Source: Erysipelotrichaceae bacterium
GTDB taxonomy: Bacteria; Bacillota_I; Bacilli_A; Erysipelotrichales; Erysipelotrichaceae
Reading direction: 5' to 3'
NCBI GenBank assembly: GCA_017431825.1
Contig: JAFRKI010000004.1
Coordinates: 1-42,463, forward strand
DNA: 42,463 nt
Made by a program: the position numbers and the translations under genes. Below the pieces are notes generated by a model that was not told the DNA's origin, did no database searches, and was given only the letters and a program-made list of their open reading frames with translations. Positions 35,607 through 42,348 of the stretch are shown piece after piece. Numbering within the stretch: the first letter of the stretch is position 1; every line of letters begins with the position of its first letter.

Positions 35607-35987
35607 ATGAAAGCAGATCTAACGGAAAAAGAAGCCGAGTTTCTCGGATACCTGAAAAAAGCCCTTCGCTTCTCTAACATCAGCATCCGTCAGAAGATCA
35701 GCATCGGCGAACTTTATGATGAAAGAGAAGACATCGATCTGGTCCTCGGGAGCAGCGAATATCTTCTGAAAGACGTGCTGATCGATTTCGTACTGTATAA
35801 AAAAGGAAGAGCCATCGCCGGTATCGAAATAGTCGATGAACCGGAAGAGTTCATGAATGCCAGAGGCGAGAAGCTGATGAAGGATTACATCTTCAGGACC
35901 TTCGGCTATGAATTCTTCAGAGTGGTGAATATGGATAAACTCAAGGATGCGGCTTATATCATCAAAGACAAGATCAGAAATCTCTAA
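35607..35987 (+). CDS. DUF2726-like protein, nuclease-fold
   Basis: The 126-residue protein has EKEAEFLGYLKKAL, then a core with DIDLVLGSS, LIDFVLYKKGRAIAGIEI and FRTFGYEFFRV, similar to the DUF2726 endonuclease-like fold (acidic residues followed by an Ile-Glu strand). No function is known. It stands alone, divergent from the subtilase, and appears to start without a leader. Confidence 0.6.
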   Translation: MKADLTEKEAEFLGYLKKALRFSNISIRQKISIGELYDEREDIDLVLGSSEYLLKDVLIDFVLYKKGRAIAGIEIVDEPEEFMNARGEKLMKDYIFRTFGYEFFRVVNMDKLKDAAYIIKDKIRNL

Positions 35988-36077
35988 AGAAAAACGGCTG
36001 CGCTGAGGCGGGTGCTCATAAGAAAGTTTTGATTCAATACTAATTTGGGGTGTCTGTCTGACGTGATTGGCAAAAGA

Positions 36078-36113
36078 AATCCCGGTCTGTCGATTTTATA
36101 ACAGACCGGGATT
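36078..36113. terminator. strong bidirectional hairpin at the edge of acquired DNA
   Basis: AATCCCGGTCTGT pairs perfectly with ACAGACCGGGATT around a ten-base loop. It lies between the DUF2726-like gene and the GNAT/nucleotidyltransferase pair. The 179 bases from 35988 to 36166 hold no gene. Confidence 0.7.
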
Positions 36114-36120
36114 ATCATTG

Positions 36121-36134
36121 TCCCGACAAACTCG
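36121..36134. repeat. 14-bp repeat downstream of the GNAT gene
   Basis: TCCCGACAAACTCG recurs at 36620-36633, in each case directly after the stop codon side of a leftward gene. The two sites form short GC-rich hairpins with their flanks. Confidence 0.6.
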
Positions 36135-36166
36135 GATCTGCCGGGTTGTTTTACAGAAACTGCATT

Positions 36167-36586
36167 TTACTCATTATTTTCACTCACATTTTTATAAAAA
36201 ATGATTTCCAGCGGTTCATCGGGCAGCACCAACGCTCCCCTGTCGGTATAGCCGAGCTTTCTGTAAAAGAATTGAGCTTCTTCATCCGACTGAGTTGAGG
36301 TCAAAACAAACCCAAAGCCCTGCTCCGCCATTTCACGCTCCCAGAACTCCACCATTTTTGTGCCGTAGCCTTTGCCTCTTTGATCTTCGGAAAGGTACAG
36401 CAGATTCATAAACGGGATGTTGTCCCAGAACAGGTTGAATCTCAGCCAGCCCTCGTATTCACCGTCGATGAACAGGAGTATAATCCTTTTCATCGCGATC
36501 GCATCCTTAAGCACTTCCTCCGAGACGTCATCGTCGTACTCCGCAATCATTTCAAGGTCGCTTGGTTTGGCATATCGTATCTCCAT
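36167..36586 (-). CDS. GNAT-family acetyltransferase
   Basis: The 139-residue protein has motif A in LYLSEDQRGKGYGTKMVEFWE (Q-R-G-K-G-Y-G) and the C-terminal EEAQFFYRKLGYTDRGAL typical of GNATs. The acceptor is unknown. It lies downstream of the nucleotidyltransferase gene, and both have a higher GC and Arg/Ala-rich codon use than the host-like genes, suggesting joint acquisition. Confidence 0.82.
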   Translation of the reverse strand: MEIRYAKPSDLEMIAEYDDDVSEEVLKDAIAMKRIILLFIDGEYEGWLRFNLFWDNIPFMNLLYLSEDQRGKGYGTKMVEFWEREMAEQGFGFVLTSTQSDEEAQFFYRKLGYTDRGALVLPDEPLEIIFYKNVSENNE

Positions 36587-36619
36587 ATTTTATCTCCTTC
36601 CGTGACGTTTTTTCGGTCA

Positions 36620-36633
36620 TCCCGACAAACTCG
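36620..36633. repeat. 14-bp repeat downstream of the nucleotidyltransferase gene
   Basis: Identical to 36121-36134; see that entry. The following GATTTTATCGGG lets it fold as a CCCGA/TCGGG hairpin. Confidence 0.6.
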
Positions 36634-36650
36634 ATTTTATCGGGTCGGCT

Positions 36651-37412
36651 TTACTGTGTCAGCTTTCGTATTGCAAATTCGGCATATCGTTTGGCAAGGA
36701 CGTCGTCATAGACGACCTCCGCGTTTTCGGAATACTCGCGCAGGGCGTCCGCGATCAGCGGACGGTACTCGGCGGGCAGGCGTCCGAGCGCCCAATCGCC
36801 GCCTTCCTTTTTTGAAAGCACCAGCCCCTCTTGCTTATAGGCAAGAACCCTTGCAAGGTTCAGGATCAAATACATGGGATATTCCGTTATTTCCTCTGCG
36901 GCACCTTCAACATCGAACCAGATGGAATCCATATAATCGACGCTCGGAACCTCAGCGAACACGTCTTCGATCGGCGCACCGTAAAGGCACTTTCCCCTTT
37001 TGTTGATGATAGTAAAGTGAGCCGCGAGATCTTTATCCGTGCCGTTCATCTCGCGGATATACTCATCGGGAGCTTCTTCAAACCATTCCAGATGGCCTGC
37101 TGAAAAATGCAGCTCATATGGTGTGGGATAAACAAAGGGCTTGCAAACCTCCCGCAAAACGATACTCATTTCAATCCCCTTCGCGGGGCCCAAAGCGTTG
37201 TGCTCGACCGTCATTTCTATGTATGCTCTTTTGACGGTATCCGTCAAAGGCTGTTCGACCACGATGATCAGGTCGATATCGCTCTTTTGGGGATTAAAGC
37301 ATCCCATAACCAAAGAGCCGTGCAAATACACCCCGACTAGATTATCTCGCAGGATCTCCTTTGATTGTTCGACAAAGCTGTTGATCAAGCTGTCTGTCTG
37401 CAGCGATTCCAT
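36651..37412 (-). CDS. aminoglycoside nucleotidyltransferase (AadA/ANT(9)-like)
   Basis: The 253-residue protein has the nucleotidyltransferase signature HGSLVMGCFNPQKSDIDLI: Gly32-Ser33 followed by Asp45-x-Asp47 for metal and ATP binding. A C-terminal helical DUF4111-type domain (YLILNLARVLAYKQEGLVLSKKEGGDWAL) is typical of streptomycin/spectinomycin adenylyltransferases. It would transfer AMP to an aminoglycoside, giving resistance if expressed. Substrate is not certain, since chromosomal relatives can be weak or inactive. An AAAGGGAA site precedes it. It lies beside a GNAT gene and transposon remnants. Confidence 0.8.
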   Translation of the reverse strand: MESLQTDSLINSFVEQSKEILRDNLVGVYLHGSLVMGCFNPQKSDIDLIIVVEQPLTDTVKRAYIEMTVEHNALGPAKGIEMSIVLREVCKPFVYPTPYELHFSAGHLEWFEEAPDEYIREMNGTDKDLAAHFTIINKRGKCLYGAPIEDVFAEVPSVDYMDSIWFDVEGAAEEITEYPMYLILNLARVLAYKQEGLVLSKKEGGDWALGRLPAEYRPLIADALREYSENAEVVYDDVLAKRYAEFAIRKLTQ

Positions 37413-37786
37413 ATGTTTCCCTTTCTAAATGCCCGATGTGCTGATATAAGCATACCACACATCGCCCCGGTAAACTGGATAATGTTCGTAATTGCTCCCG
37501 GGATTCTTCCGGTTTCGCAATATCTGGTCGCTATGCGAGCTGAAATGTTCCTCAGTACGCTAGGATTATTTTAACTAATAAGTTCAAGGTCATCCTCCAC
37601 AGGTGCGCGAAAACAACGAGTGCAGCATATCATAAAAAGCATTGTTTTTCAATAACTCGAAATATGTAAAAGGAGCAAAATCCCTTCGTCATACAATCAT
37701 GAAAACAGAAAAAAGAATACTATCTCTGAAGAGCGATACTCATTTTCGCAAAAAAAGAGTATAACAGAAGCGTGAAAACGCGCAGC
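37413..37786. other. gene-free stretch
   Basis: Upstream region of the nucleotidyltransferase gene. Apart from the ribosome binding site region near 37420-37430, I see no gene, tRNA or clear promoter pair. Short open frames here have no start signal or coding pattern. Confidence 0.5.
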
Positions 37787-37939
37787 TCGCACTTGTGCGA
37801 TCATAAGGGTTTGGGATTATCCCAACAAGCCAGGTTTGGCGAAAGTTGTTCCGATCCGGATCGGAACACTGCTCGCCAAGTTCTGGAACCGTCCATCGGT
37901 ACACTGCTCGCCAGTTACCGAGGTAAGGACGGTTCCAGA
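37787..37939. other. array of four stem-loops, candidate oriT or structured RNA
   Basis: Four inverted repeats follow one another: TCGCAC/GTGCGA (37787-37800); TTGGGAT/ATCCCAA (37811-37825); a nested TTGGCGA/TCGCCAA (37836-37879) that encloses a perfect 22-bp palindrome at 37847-37868 with symmetric four-base internal loops; and a 13-bp TCTGGAACCGTCC/GGACGGTTCCAGA repeat (37882-37939) with an inner TCGGTA/TACCGA. This resembles the inverted-repeat field of an origin of transfer. From 37940 to 38230 nothing else is recognised. Confidence 0.5.
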
Positions 37940-38230
37940 CGAAAATCTGCATAATCTTACGGGTATGCCCTGCTTGCCAAGTACTGAAGGTCTGTCAAAG
38001 CAGGATGTTGACGCCTGAAACCGTCACCTGCTTTCTGGCGTATTGACAGTTCAAACCCGTGTTGGTATATTTGTATCGGTCCTGAAAATGGATCTTGGGG
38101 GAATCGGGTTCATCCCGATTCGTTGCCGGTTCTCTCCCCATGACGGGGTGGGTTATCGGCTCATATAGAGTATCTGTCGGATAGGATAGATACAGTTAGC
38201 TGCATCAGGGCAGCTGCCGGCTGTTTGACT

Positions 38231-38314
38231 GCCGGGTTACATAGACACATATCGATCAAGGCGGACTCTTCGAGTTCGTCTGTCGGTGCGTATCTATGTG
38301 ACCCGGCTCTTTTT
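38231..38314 (+). terminator. leader terminator/attenuator before the TnpW-like gene
   Basis: GCCGGGTTACATAGA (38231-38245) pairs with TCTATGTGACCCGGC (38293-38307) with one G-T pair, enclosing a smaller GGACTC/GAGTTC hairpin and followed by TCTTTTTG. It stands 35 bases before the gene start, so it is likely a leader attenuator. Confidence 0.65.
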
Positions 38315-38348
38315 GTCCGGAAATATGAGAAAAAGGAGAACAGCCAAA

Positions 38349-38543
38349 ATGAGAGAAACAAGAATTGACGAGTCCGGTCACATCACGGTCAGGAATCTTT
38401 CGGCTTACTGGATCCCGGAAATTCGTGTGGAACGTGAGATCCACGGAACAGTCTACACCGTCACCGGCAGCTTTGAGGGAAATGAGTTTCTGGAAAAGAA
38501 GCTCACCCGCATCCTTCTGAAAAATGTGGAGGATGCCAAATGA
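38349..38543 (+). CDS. TnpW-like small transposon protein
   Basis: This 64-residue protein starts at the ATG with an AAAGGAG site; the frame is open further upstream through the attenuator but without start signals. The core IHGTVYTVTGSFEGNE, with the C-terminal KKLTRILLKN, matches the small protein encoded directly upstream of the serine recombinase in Tn4451-type mobilisable elements. It overlaps the recombinase start by four bases. Its role in transposition is unknown. Confidence 0.65.
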   Translation: MRETRIDESGHITVRNLSAYWIPEIRVEREIHGTVYTVTGSFEGNEFLEKKLTRILLKNVEDAK

Positions 38544-38872
38544 CAAACGAGAACAATTCGGTTATAATGGCACCAGCCAATCCTGTGCAGACAGTTGCCC
38601 CCGAAAAGGAGGAAACAGAAATGTTAAGGGCAACTGATAAAATCACAGCACTATACTGCCGTCTGTCCCAGGAAGATGAAAGACTTGGCGAGTCGCTTTC
38701 CATCGAAAACCAGAAACGTATACTTGAAGCGTATGCGAAGGAGCACCGTTTCCCGAATCCGGTATTTTTCGTAGATGACGGATACAGCGGAACCGACTTT
38801 GACCGTCCCGGCTTCCAGGCCATGCTTAACGAAATCGAGTCTGACCATGTAGCGGTACTTTTGACAAAAGAT
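38540..38872 (+). pseudogene. large serine recombinase (TnpX-like), truncated after about 110 codons
   Basis: The N-terminal catalytic part is present: ALYCRLSQEDE with the nucleophilic Ser, GESLSIENQ, FVDDGYSGTDFDRPGF and VAVLLTKD. Full proteins continue with LSRLGRD and about 450-600 more residues. Here the match ends abruptly near 38872, and the frame runs on through unrelated sequence to 39169, overlapping another gene. The recombinase domain, zinc ribbon and coiled coil are missing, so the element cannot move by itself. Confidence 0.8.
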
Positions 38873-38883
38873 GCGTATGGAAT

Positions 38884-38941
38884 AATAGGACTAAATTCAA
38901 AAGACTCGGCAGATAAAGGTTTTTTGAAGCTTAGTCCTATT
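38884..38941. repeat. 11-bp inverted repeat at the recombinase break
   Basis: AATAGGACTAA (38884-38894) and TTAGTCCTATT (38931-38941) pair across a 36-base loop, 12 bases past the point where the recombinase match ends. This could be a terminator remnant or the end of an inserted segment. Confidence 0.45.
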
Positions 38942-38987
38942 TTGTTTAGCCCACAAAAGAGACTAATGGTCGATTTAAGGAGGAAAC

Positions 38988-39290
38988 ATGCGCAGAATGA
39001 AGATCTTTCTGCGAAGCGTAGTGCTGCCTGTAACTTTGGCAGTACTGTTAGCGATGCTGTTCCGTCCCGTCTATTACAAAGACAATCAGCTGAACATACT
39101 CCTGATGTGGATCTGCATCGGAGTACCGTACGGTATTCGAAGGATGTTTCTTTGGCTTGTGCCGCATAAGTATGATCTTGCCGGCACTCTCGGAGTATTT
39201 GCTTTGGATGTTGTGTTGGGAGGAATCATCGGAGGCTTCGCACTTATATTCCAGATTCTTGGAGGTGTAATCGAAACCGTAAAAGGGTAA
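38988..39290 (+). CDS. small membrane protein, DUF6050-like
   Basis: The 100-residue protein has three hydrophobic helices (about 10-27, 36-56 and 65-92). The pattern FRPVYYKDNQLNILLMWICIG and PYGIRRMFLWLVP is like a family of short Bacillota membrane proteins (DUF6050). A strong AAGGAGG site nine bases upstream supports the start. No function is known. It begins right after the broken recombinase and opens a run of four small rightward genes. Confidence 0.6.
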   Translation: MRRMKIFLRSVVLPVTLAVLLAMLFRPVYYKDNQLNILLMWICIGVPYGIRRMFLWLVPHKYDLAGTLGVFALDVVLGGIIGGFALIFQILGGVIETVKG

Positions 39291-39356
39291 AATGGAATTA
39301 CATATTTGTTTCACACAGGTATGGGATAATCAATTACAGAAAGGCAGGGATCAGAT

Positions 39357-39572
39357 ATGGCTCAAGGCAGATTTCAGGTTGGTCAGACAGTATATCTGAT
39401 CTCTTCTGTCAATTGGATCAAAGAAGCTAAGGTACTGAAGTGCTCCGGAGGATTCTATACAATCAAATGGACAGATTCTGACGGAGGAACCAGAGTCAGG
39501 GAATCAAGGCTGTATGCTTCAAAAGAAGAAGCTGAATCAGCCAGAGATTCCGTAAAGAGAAACAGAGCGTAA
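39357..39572 (+). CDS. small SH3/Tudor-like domain protein
   Basis: The 71-residue protein starts with FQVGQTVYLISSVNWIKEAKVL and continues GGFYTIKW, the strand-turn pattern of an SH3-like barrel, and ends in a charged helix. It may bind nucleic acid or a protein partner. An AAAGGCAGGG site precedes it. Function is unknown. Confidence 0.55.
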   Translation: MAQGRFQVGQTVYLISSVNWIKEAKVLKCSGGFYTIKWTDSDGGTRVRESRLYASKEEAESARDSVKRNRA

Positions 39573-39620
39573 AATCGGGATTTATTGCTCTGGAAACTAT
39601 TGACTCAGAGGAGGCAGCAA

Positions 39621-40070
39621 ATGGATCTTCAAAATAGAATAAATGAGATATTGAAAATGGATATCGATGGTAATGAACTTCTGGACTTTACTCGAAGTGA
39701 TTTGATTTATCAATTTCTTGTAGGAGAGTATGGGTGGAATGAAGTTCAGCAGTCCTTATTTCAAGCTCTTATAGATGAAAAACCAAAGAAAGATTATGTC
39801 TCGATAGCGCAAGTATTCTGGTTTGCGATTTTGGATAAATTAGATATTGATCGAGATATGGCTGTTGCATTAATAAACTACAGATGTAATCCATATGATT
39901 CCCCTTATGAAGACAATCTTGCATGGTCAATAACTTCAAGCCTGTACAATCTTGATTATGCTAACTCAGAATACAATGCGTTTCGTGACGAGAAAATTAT
40001 CAACATATTAAATGAATGTTTTAATGGTCAAATAAGTGGTGTGATTACCGGAGAACATATTGAAAATTGA
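39621..40070 (+). CDS. hypothetical protein, possible immunity-type
   Basis: This protein has 149 residues from the ATG with a GAGGAGG site; an upstream ATG at 39585 lacks one. It is acidic, soluble and mostly helical (NRINEILKMDIDGNELLDF, SIAQVFWFAILDKL), and Cys-poor. Size, acidity and setting among other small lone genes are like immunity proteins of polymorphic toxin systems, but I recognise no family and no toxin is nearby. Confidence 0.55.
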   Translation: MDLQNRINEILKMDIDGNELLDFTRSDLIYQFLVGEYGWNEVQQSLFQALIDEKPKKDYVSIAQVFWFAILDKLDIDRDMAVALINYRCNPYDSPYEDNLAWSITSSLYNLDYANSEYNAFRDEKIINILNECFNGQISGVITGEHIEN

Positions 40071-40168
40071 AGGTAATAGAGGACGCATTTCCAGAAGATT
40101 ATGCATGTGATATGTCGATTCCTGTAAGTGCTGATTGATTATACAAATTCAAGTTTGTGAGGACAACG

Positions 40169-40531
40169 ATGATAAATGAAAGAATACAGAAATATATAGA
40201 TGATCATGCCTTCTGTTCAGAATACATCTTTAAGGATTGGGAGTCTTTTCTCAATCTTCTTTATGCTGAAGGCGGTCGGATTTCGTCAATCCTTTGGTGG
40301 GATCACTGTACAAGAAAACAGTTGAAAGAATCTGTAGGAAGTGGTGGATATAAGGATCCTGATAATGATGAGTTTATATATGCTGAAACGCAGTTGTGCA
40401 AGGAAGGTTTGGATACGTACACGCTTAGTGAAATCAAGGAATATATCAATCAGGAGAGAGAAACAGGTTTCCGGTATGGCAGCAAATACAGGAGTCACGA
40501 CCTAGTACCTTCTTTTCATCTGGCAGACTGA
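40169..40531 (+). CDS. hypothetical protein
   Basis: This protein has 120 residues from the ATG at 40169, preceded by GAGGA; the GTG at 40157 is unlikely. It contains RISSILWWDHCTRKQL and ends in DLVPSFHLAD. No family is recognised. The codon use is AT-rich like the preceding gene. It is followed by a strong terminator, so it probably ends a short acquired operon. Confidence 0.5.
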   Translation: MINERIQKYIDDHAFCSEYIFKDWESFLNLLYAEGGRISSILWWDHCTRKQLKESVGSGGYKDPDNDEFIYAETQLCKEGLDTYTLSEIKEYINQERETGFRYGSKYRSHDLVPSFHLAD

Positions 40532-40578
40532 TAAATTCTCATTTATCGCTGAGTAACCAAAACTGAATAATAAGATTT

Positions 40579-40626
40579 GAGCGTTCATTTTGATCTCTTC
40601 GGAGGTTAAGATGGACGCTCTTTTTT
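40579..40626 (+). terminator. strong intrinsic terminator
   Basis: GAGCGTTCAT pairs with ATGGACGCTC (one G-T pair) over a 22-base loop with an inner CTC/GAG hairpin, then TTTTTT. Confidence 0.8.
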
Positions 40627-40694
40627 CTATTATGAAATCAGGAAGATCTGTACCTGATCATAGTGGAAGTATTTACTCATTCATCGTTATGATA

Positions 40695-40731
40695 AAAGGG
40701 TCAGGATCACCAGATGTTCCTGACCTTTCTT
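40695..40731. terminator. second terminator-like hairpin
   Basis: GGTCAGGA (40699-40706) pairs with TCCTGACC (40718-40725), with an AAAA run before and TTTCTTTC after the stem. Confidence 0.6.
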
Positions 40732-40739
40732 TCTATAGA

Positions 40740-40980
40740 CATATAGATCGAAAGGTCCGGGCAAAGTAAGGACGTGCTCTTTTTTAGACATGAGGAATCA
40801 TAGTCAGCAACAAAAAACGTCCTGCTTCCCTTTTGTATTCAAGTCCGCTTTATCGAAATGGTCATCCACAAGGATTCATATTGGAATGCCGTATATAACC
40901 TAGAAAAATGGTCGGATACAAAGTGCAGAGAAGTCTTGCCTGGATTCTATGCGTTCATCACAAAAAGGAGGAATCATTAA
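40740..40980 (+). ncRNA. candidate bridge-RNA region of the IS110 element
   Basis: About 240 non-coding bases lie between the upstream terminators and the transposase start. They contain AGGACGT/ACGTCCT (40769-40775 and 40817-40823) enclosing a 41-base loop, and an ATCC-ACA-AGGAT hairpin near 40866. In the IS110 group of the family, the guide RNA that pairs with target and donor DNA is encoded in this 5' non-coding end. The ends of the RNA and its guide loops cannot be set from one copy. Confidence 0.35.
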
Positions 40981-42201
40981 ATGGACGGGCCAATCATTAC
41001 GGTGGATGTCTCCAAAGGAAACTGCCACTACCAGCCTTTTATCACAAAAGGCACGCCTTTAAGAAAGCCCAGAGTACTGCACGATACTTTCGAGGGCTTT
41101 GAAGAACTGAAAGAAACGATTGAGAAAACAAAAGAGAAATCCGGATCACAAAGTGTATCTGTTATCTTCGAGGCAACAGGAGTCTATCACCGTTGTCTGC
41201 AGAAGTATCTTGATGATCATGATATCCCTTATTACATCATCTCACCCTTACTATCAGCTGCCTACCGCAATACCAGTCTGCACGCCAATAAGACGGATTC
41301 TTTGGATTGCGCTCATATTGCCAAGGCTTACTACAACGAGGATTGCCTGCTTCCGTTTTATAAACAGGAAGACAGATTCATCAGATTACAGCGTCTGAAC
41401 AGATACTACGAAGATGAGCTTACCCATCTGAAAAAGCGTAAAGTGGCTTTCAGAAGCATACTGGACGTCGTTTATCCTTTGATGGATAGGTGTTTTAAAG
41501 GAAAAGCTTCCTTATATGATCCGGTTCCGATGGAGATATTAAAGAAATATCCTCATCCTTCATTACTGTTAAAACATAAGGAAGAGACAATCGTCAAAGC
41601 GGTTGAAAAGAAAACAGATCACAAACCGGCTTTTATCAGAAACATCGTCCATAAGATGTATGAGTGTGCACTGCACTGTTATTCAGGTTGCGACAGCAAT
41701 GATCTTGAGGTATTGAAACTTCCGGATATGATCGAAGAACTGCAGAAGCAGACGGAACTGTGCCAGTCCATTCTGAAAGAGCTGACAGAGGAAGCAAGGA
41801 AGATCGAATACTTCCCCTGCATGGTCTCCATTGTCGGCATCGGCGAGAACCTGGCAGCCAGACTCATAGCCGAACTGGGCGACATGTCGAGATTCCCCAA
41901 TATCAGGACCCTGTCCGCCTTTGCGGGGCTTAATCCCAAGATCAGACAATCGGGAGATGTGGATGGCATCCACTTAAGGATATCCAAGAAAGGGAACCGC
42001 CATCTGAGATGTCTTCTTTATCTTGGCGCATCGTGCAATTACCGCTTGAAGAAAGATGACATACTCTATAAATTCAACCAAAAGAAAAGGCAGCAGTCGC
42101 AATCACCATTGAAGTCCAAAGCTGCCAATACCGCTGCAGCACATAAATTACTGGCCATAATCTATTCGCTGTCCAAAAGCGGCGAACTGTATCGTTCTTA
42201 A
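40981..42201 (+). CDS. IS110-family transposase
   Basis: The 406-residue protein has the N-terminal DEDD RuvC-like domain: Asp9 in TVDVSK, Glu in IFEATGVYH, Asp in KTDSLDCAHIAK. A central coiled coil (about 235-265) follows, then the C-terminal Transposase_20 domain, MVSIVGIGENLAARLIAELGD, SAFAGLNPKIRQSG and ISKKGNRHLRCLLY, with the conserved Ser. It is full length with an AAGGAGG site, so the copy may be active. IS110 elements lack terminal inverted repeats, and I could not fix their ends here. Confidence 0.92.
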   Translation: MDGPIITVDVSKGNCHYQPFITKGTPLRKPRVLHDTFEGFEELKETIEKTKEKSGSQSVSVIFEATGVYHRCLQKYLDDHDIPYYIISPLLSAAYRNTSLHANKTDSLDCAHIAKAYYNEDCLLPFYKQEDRFIRLQRLNRYYEDELTHLKKRKVAFRSILDVVYPLMDRCFKGKASLYDPVPMEILKKYPHPSLLLKHKEETIVKAVEKKTDHKPAFIRNIVHKMYECALHCYSGCDSNDLEVLKLPDMIEELQKQTELCQSILKELTEEARKIEYFPCMVSIVGIGENLAARLIAELGDMSRFPNIRTLSAFAGLNPKIRQSGDVDGIHLRISKKGNRHLRCLLYLGASCNYRLKKDDILYKFNQKKRQQSQSPLKSKAANTAAAHKLLAIIYSLSKSGELYRS

Positions 42202-42222
42202 CTGAATTATAAACCATACGAC

Positions 42223-42255
42223 GACGATCAGGGAGGAGATTCTCCTGTTTTCGTC
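42223..42255 (+). terminator. hairpin after the transposase gene
   Basis: GACGA/TCGTC encloses GGAG-ATT-CTCC. The GTTTT between the inner and outer arm weakens a pure terminator reading. It may also be part of the IS right end. Confidence 0.4.
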
Positions 42256-42271
42256 ATAGCCGGAACAAGAA

Positions 42272-42306
42272 AAGAGGAAATCTGAATATTCTTAGATTTA
42301 CCTCTT
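42272..42306. terminator. bidirectional terminator before the metalloregulator end
   Basis: AAGAGG-AAATCT pairs with AGATTT-A-CCTCTT around a ten-base loop, with A-rich sequence on one side. It ends the leftward metalloregulator gene and any read-through from the IS. Confidence 0.65.
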
Positions 42307-42348
42307 GACTTTAGTTATCGAATTTTTGTTCTGTCGGATCTTGATGAA

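Noticed and set aside
36121..36650. Integron cassette (attC-like) reading of the GNAT and nucleotidyltransferase pair
   Set aside because: The shared repeat is only 14 bases and lacks the core and inner arm pattern of attC; no integrase of that type is present.
37867..37990. Recurring CTGCTCGCCA-type units (about 37867, 37901, 37968) as a possible CRISPR array
   Set aside because: The copies are short, unequal, at irregular spacing and partly belong to hairpins. No cas gene is near.
37740..38018. Several overlapping 60-70-residue open frames in both directions
   Set aside because: They arise from the inverted repeats at 37787-37939 and have no ribosome binding site or coding pattern.
38161..38546. 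Minus-strand open frames of 66 and 96 residues
   Set aside because: They lie antisense to the attenuator and TnpW-like gene and show no start signals.
40067..40138. TTG-started 23-codon frame after the 39621-40070 gene
   Set aside because: It is very short, with no ribosome binding site. It may be a gene remnant but cannot be supported as a gene.
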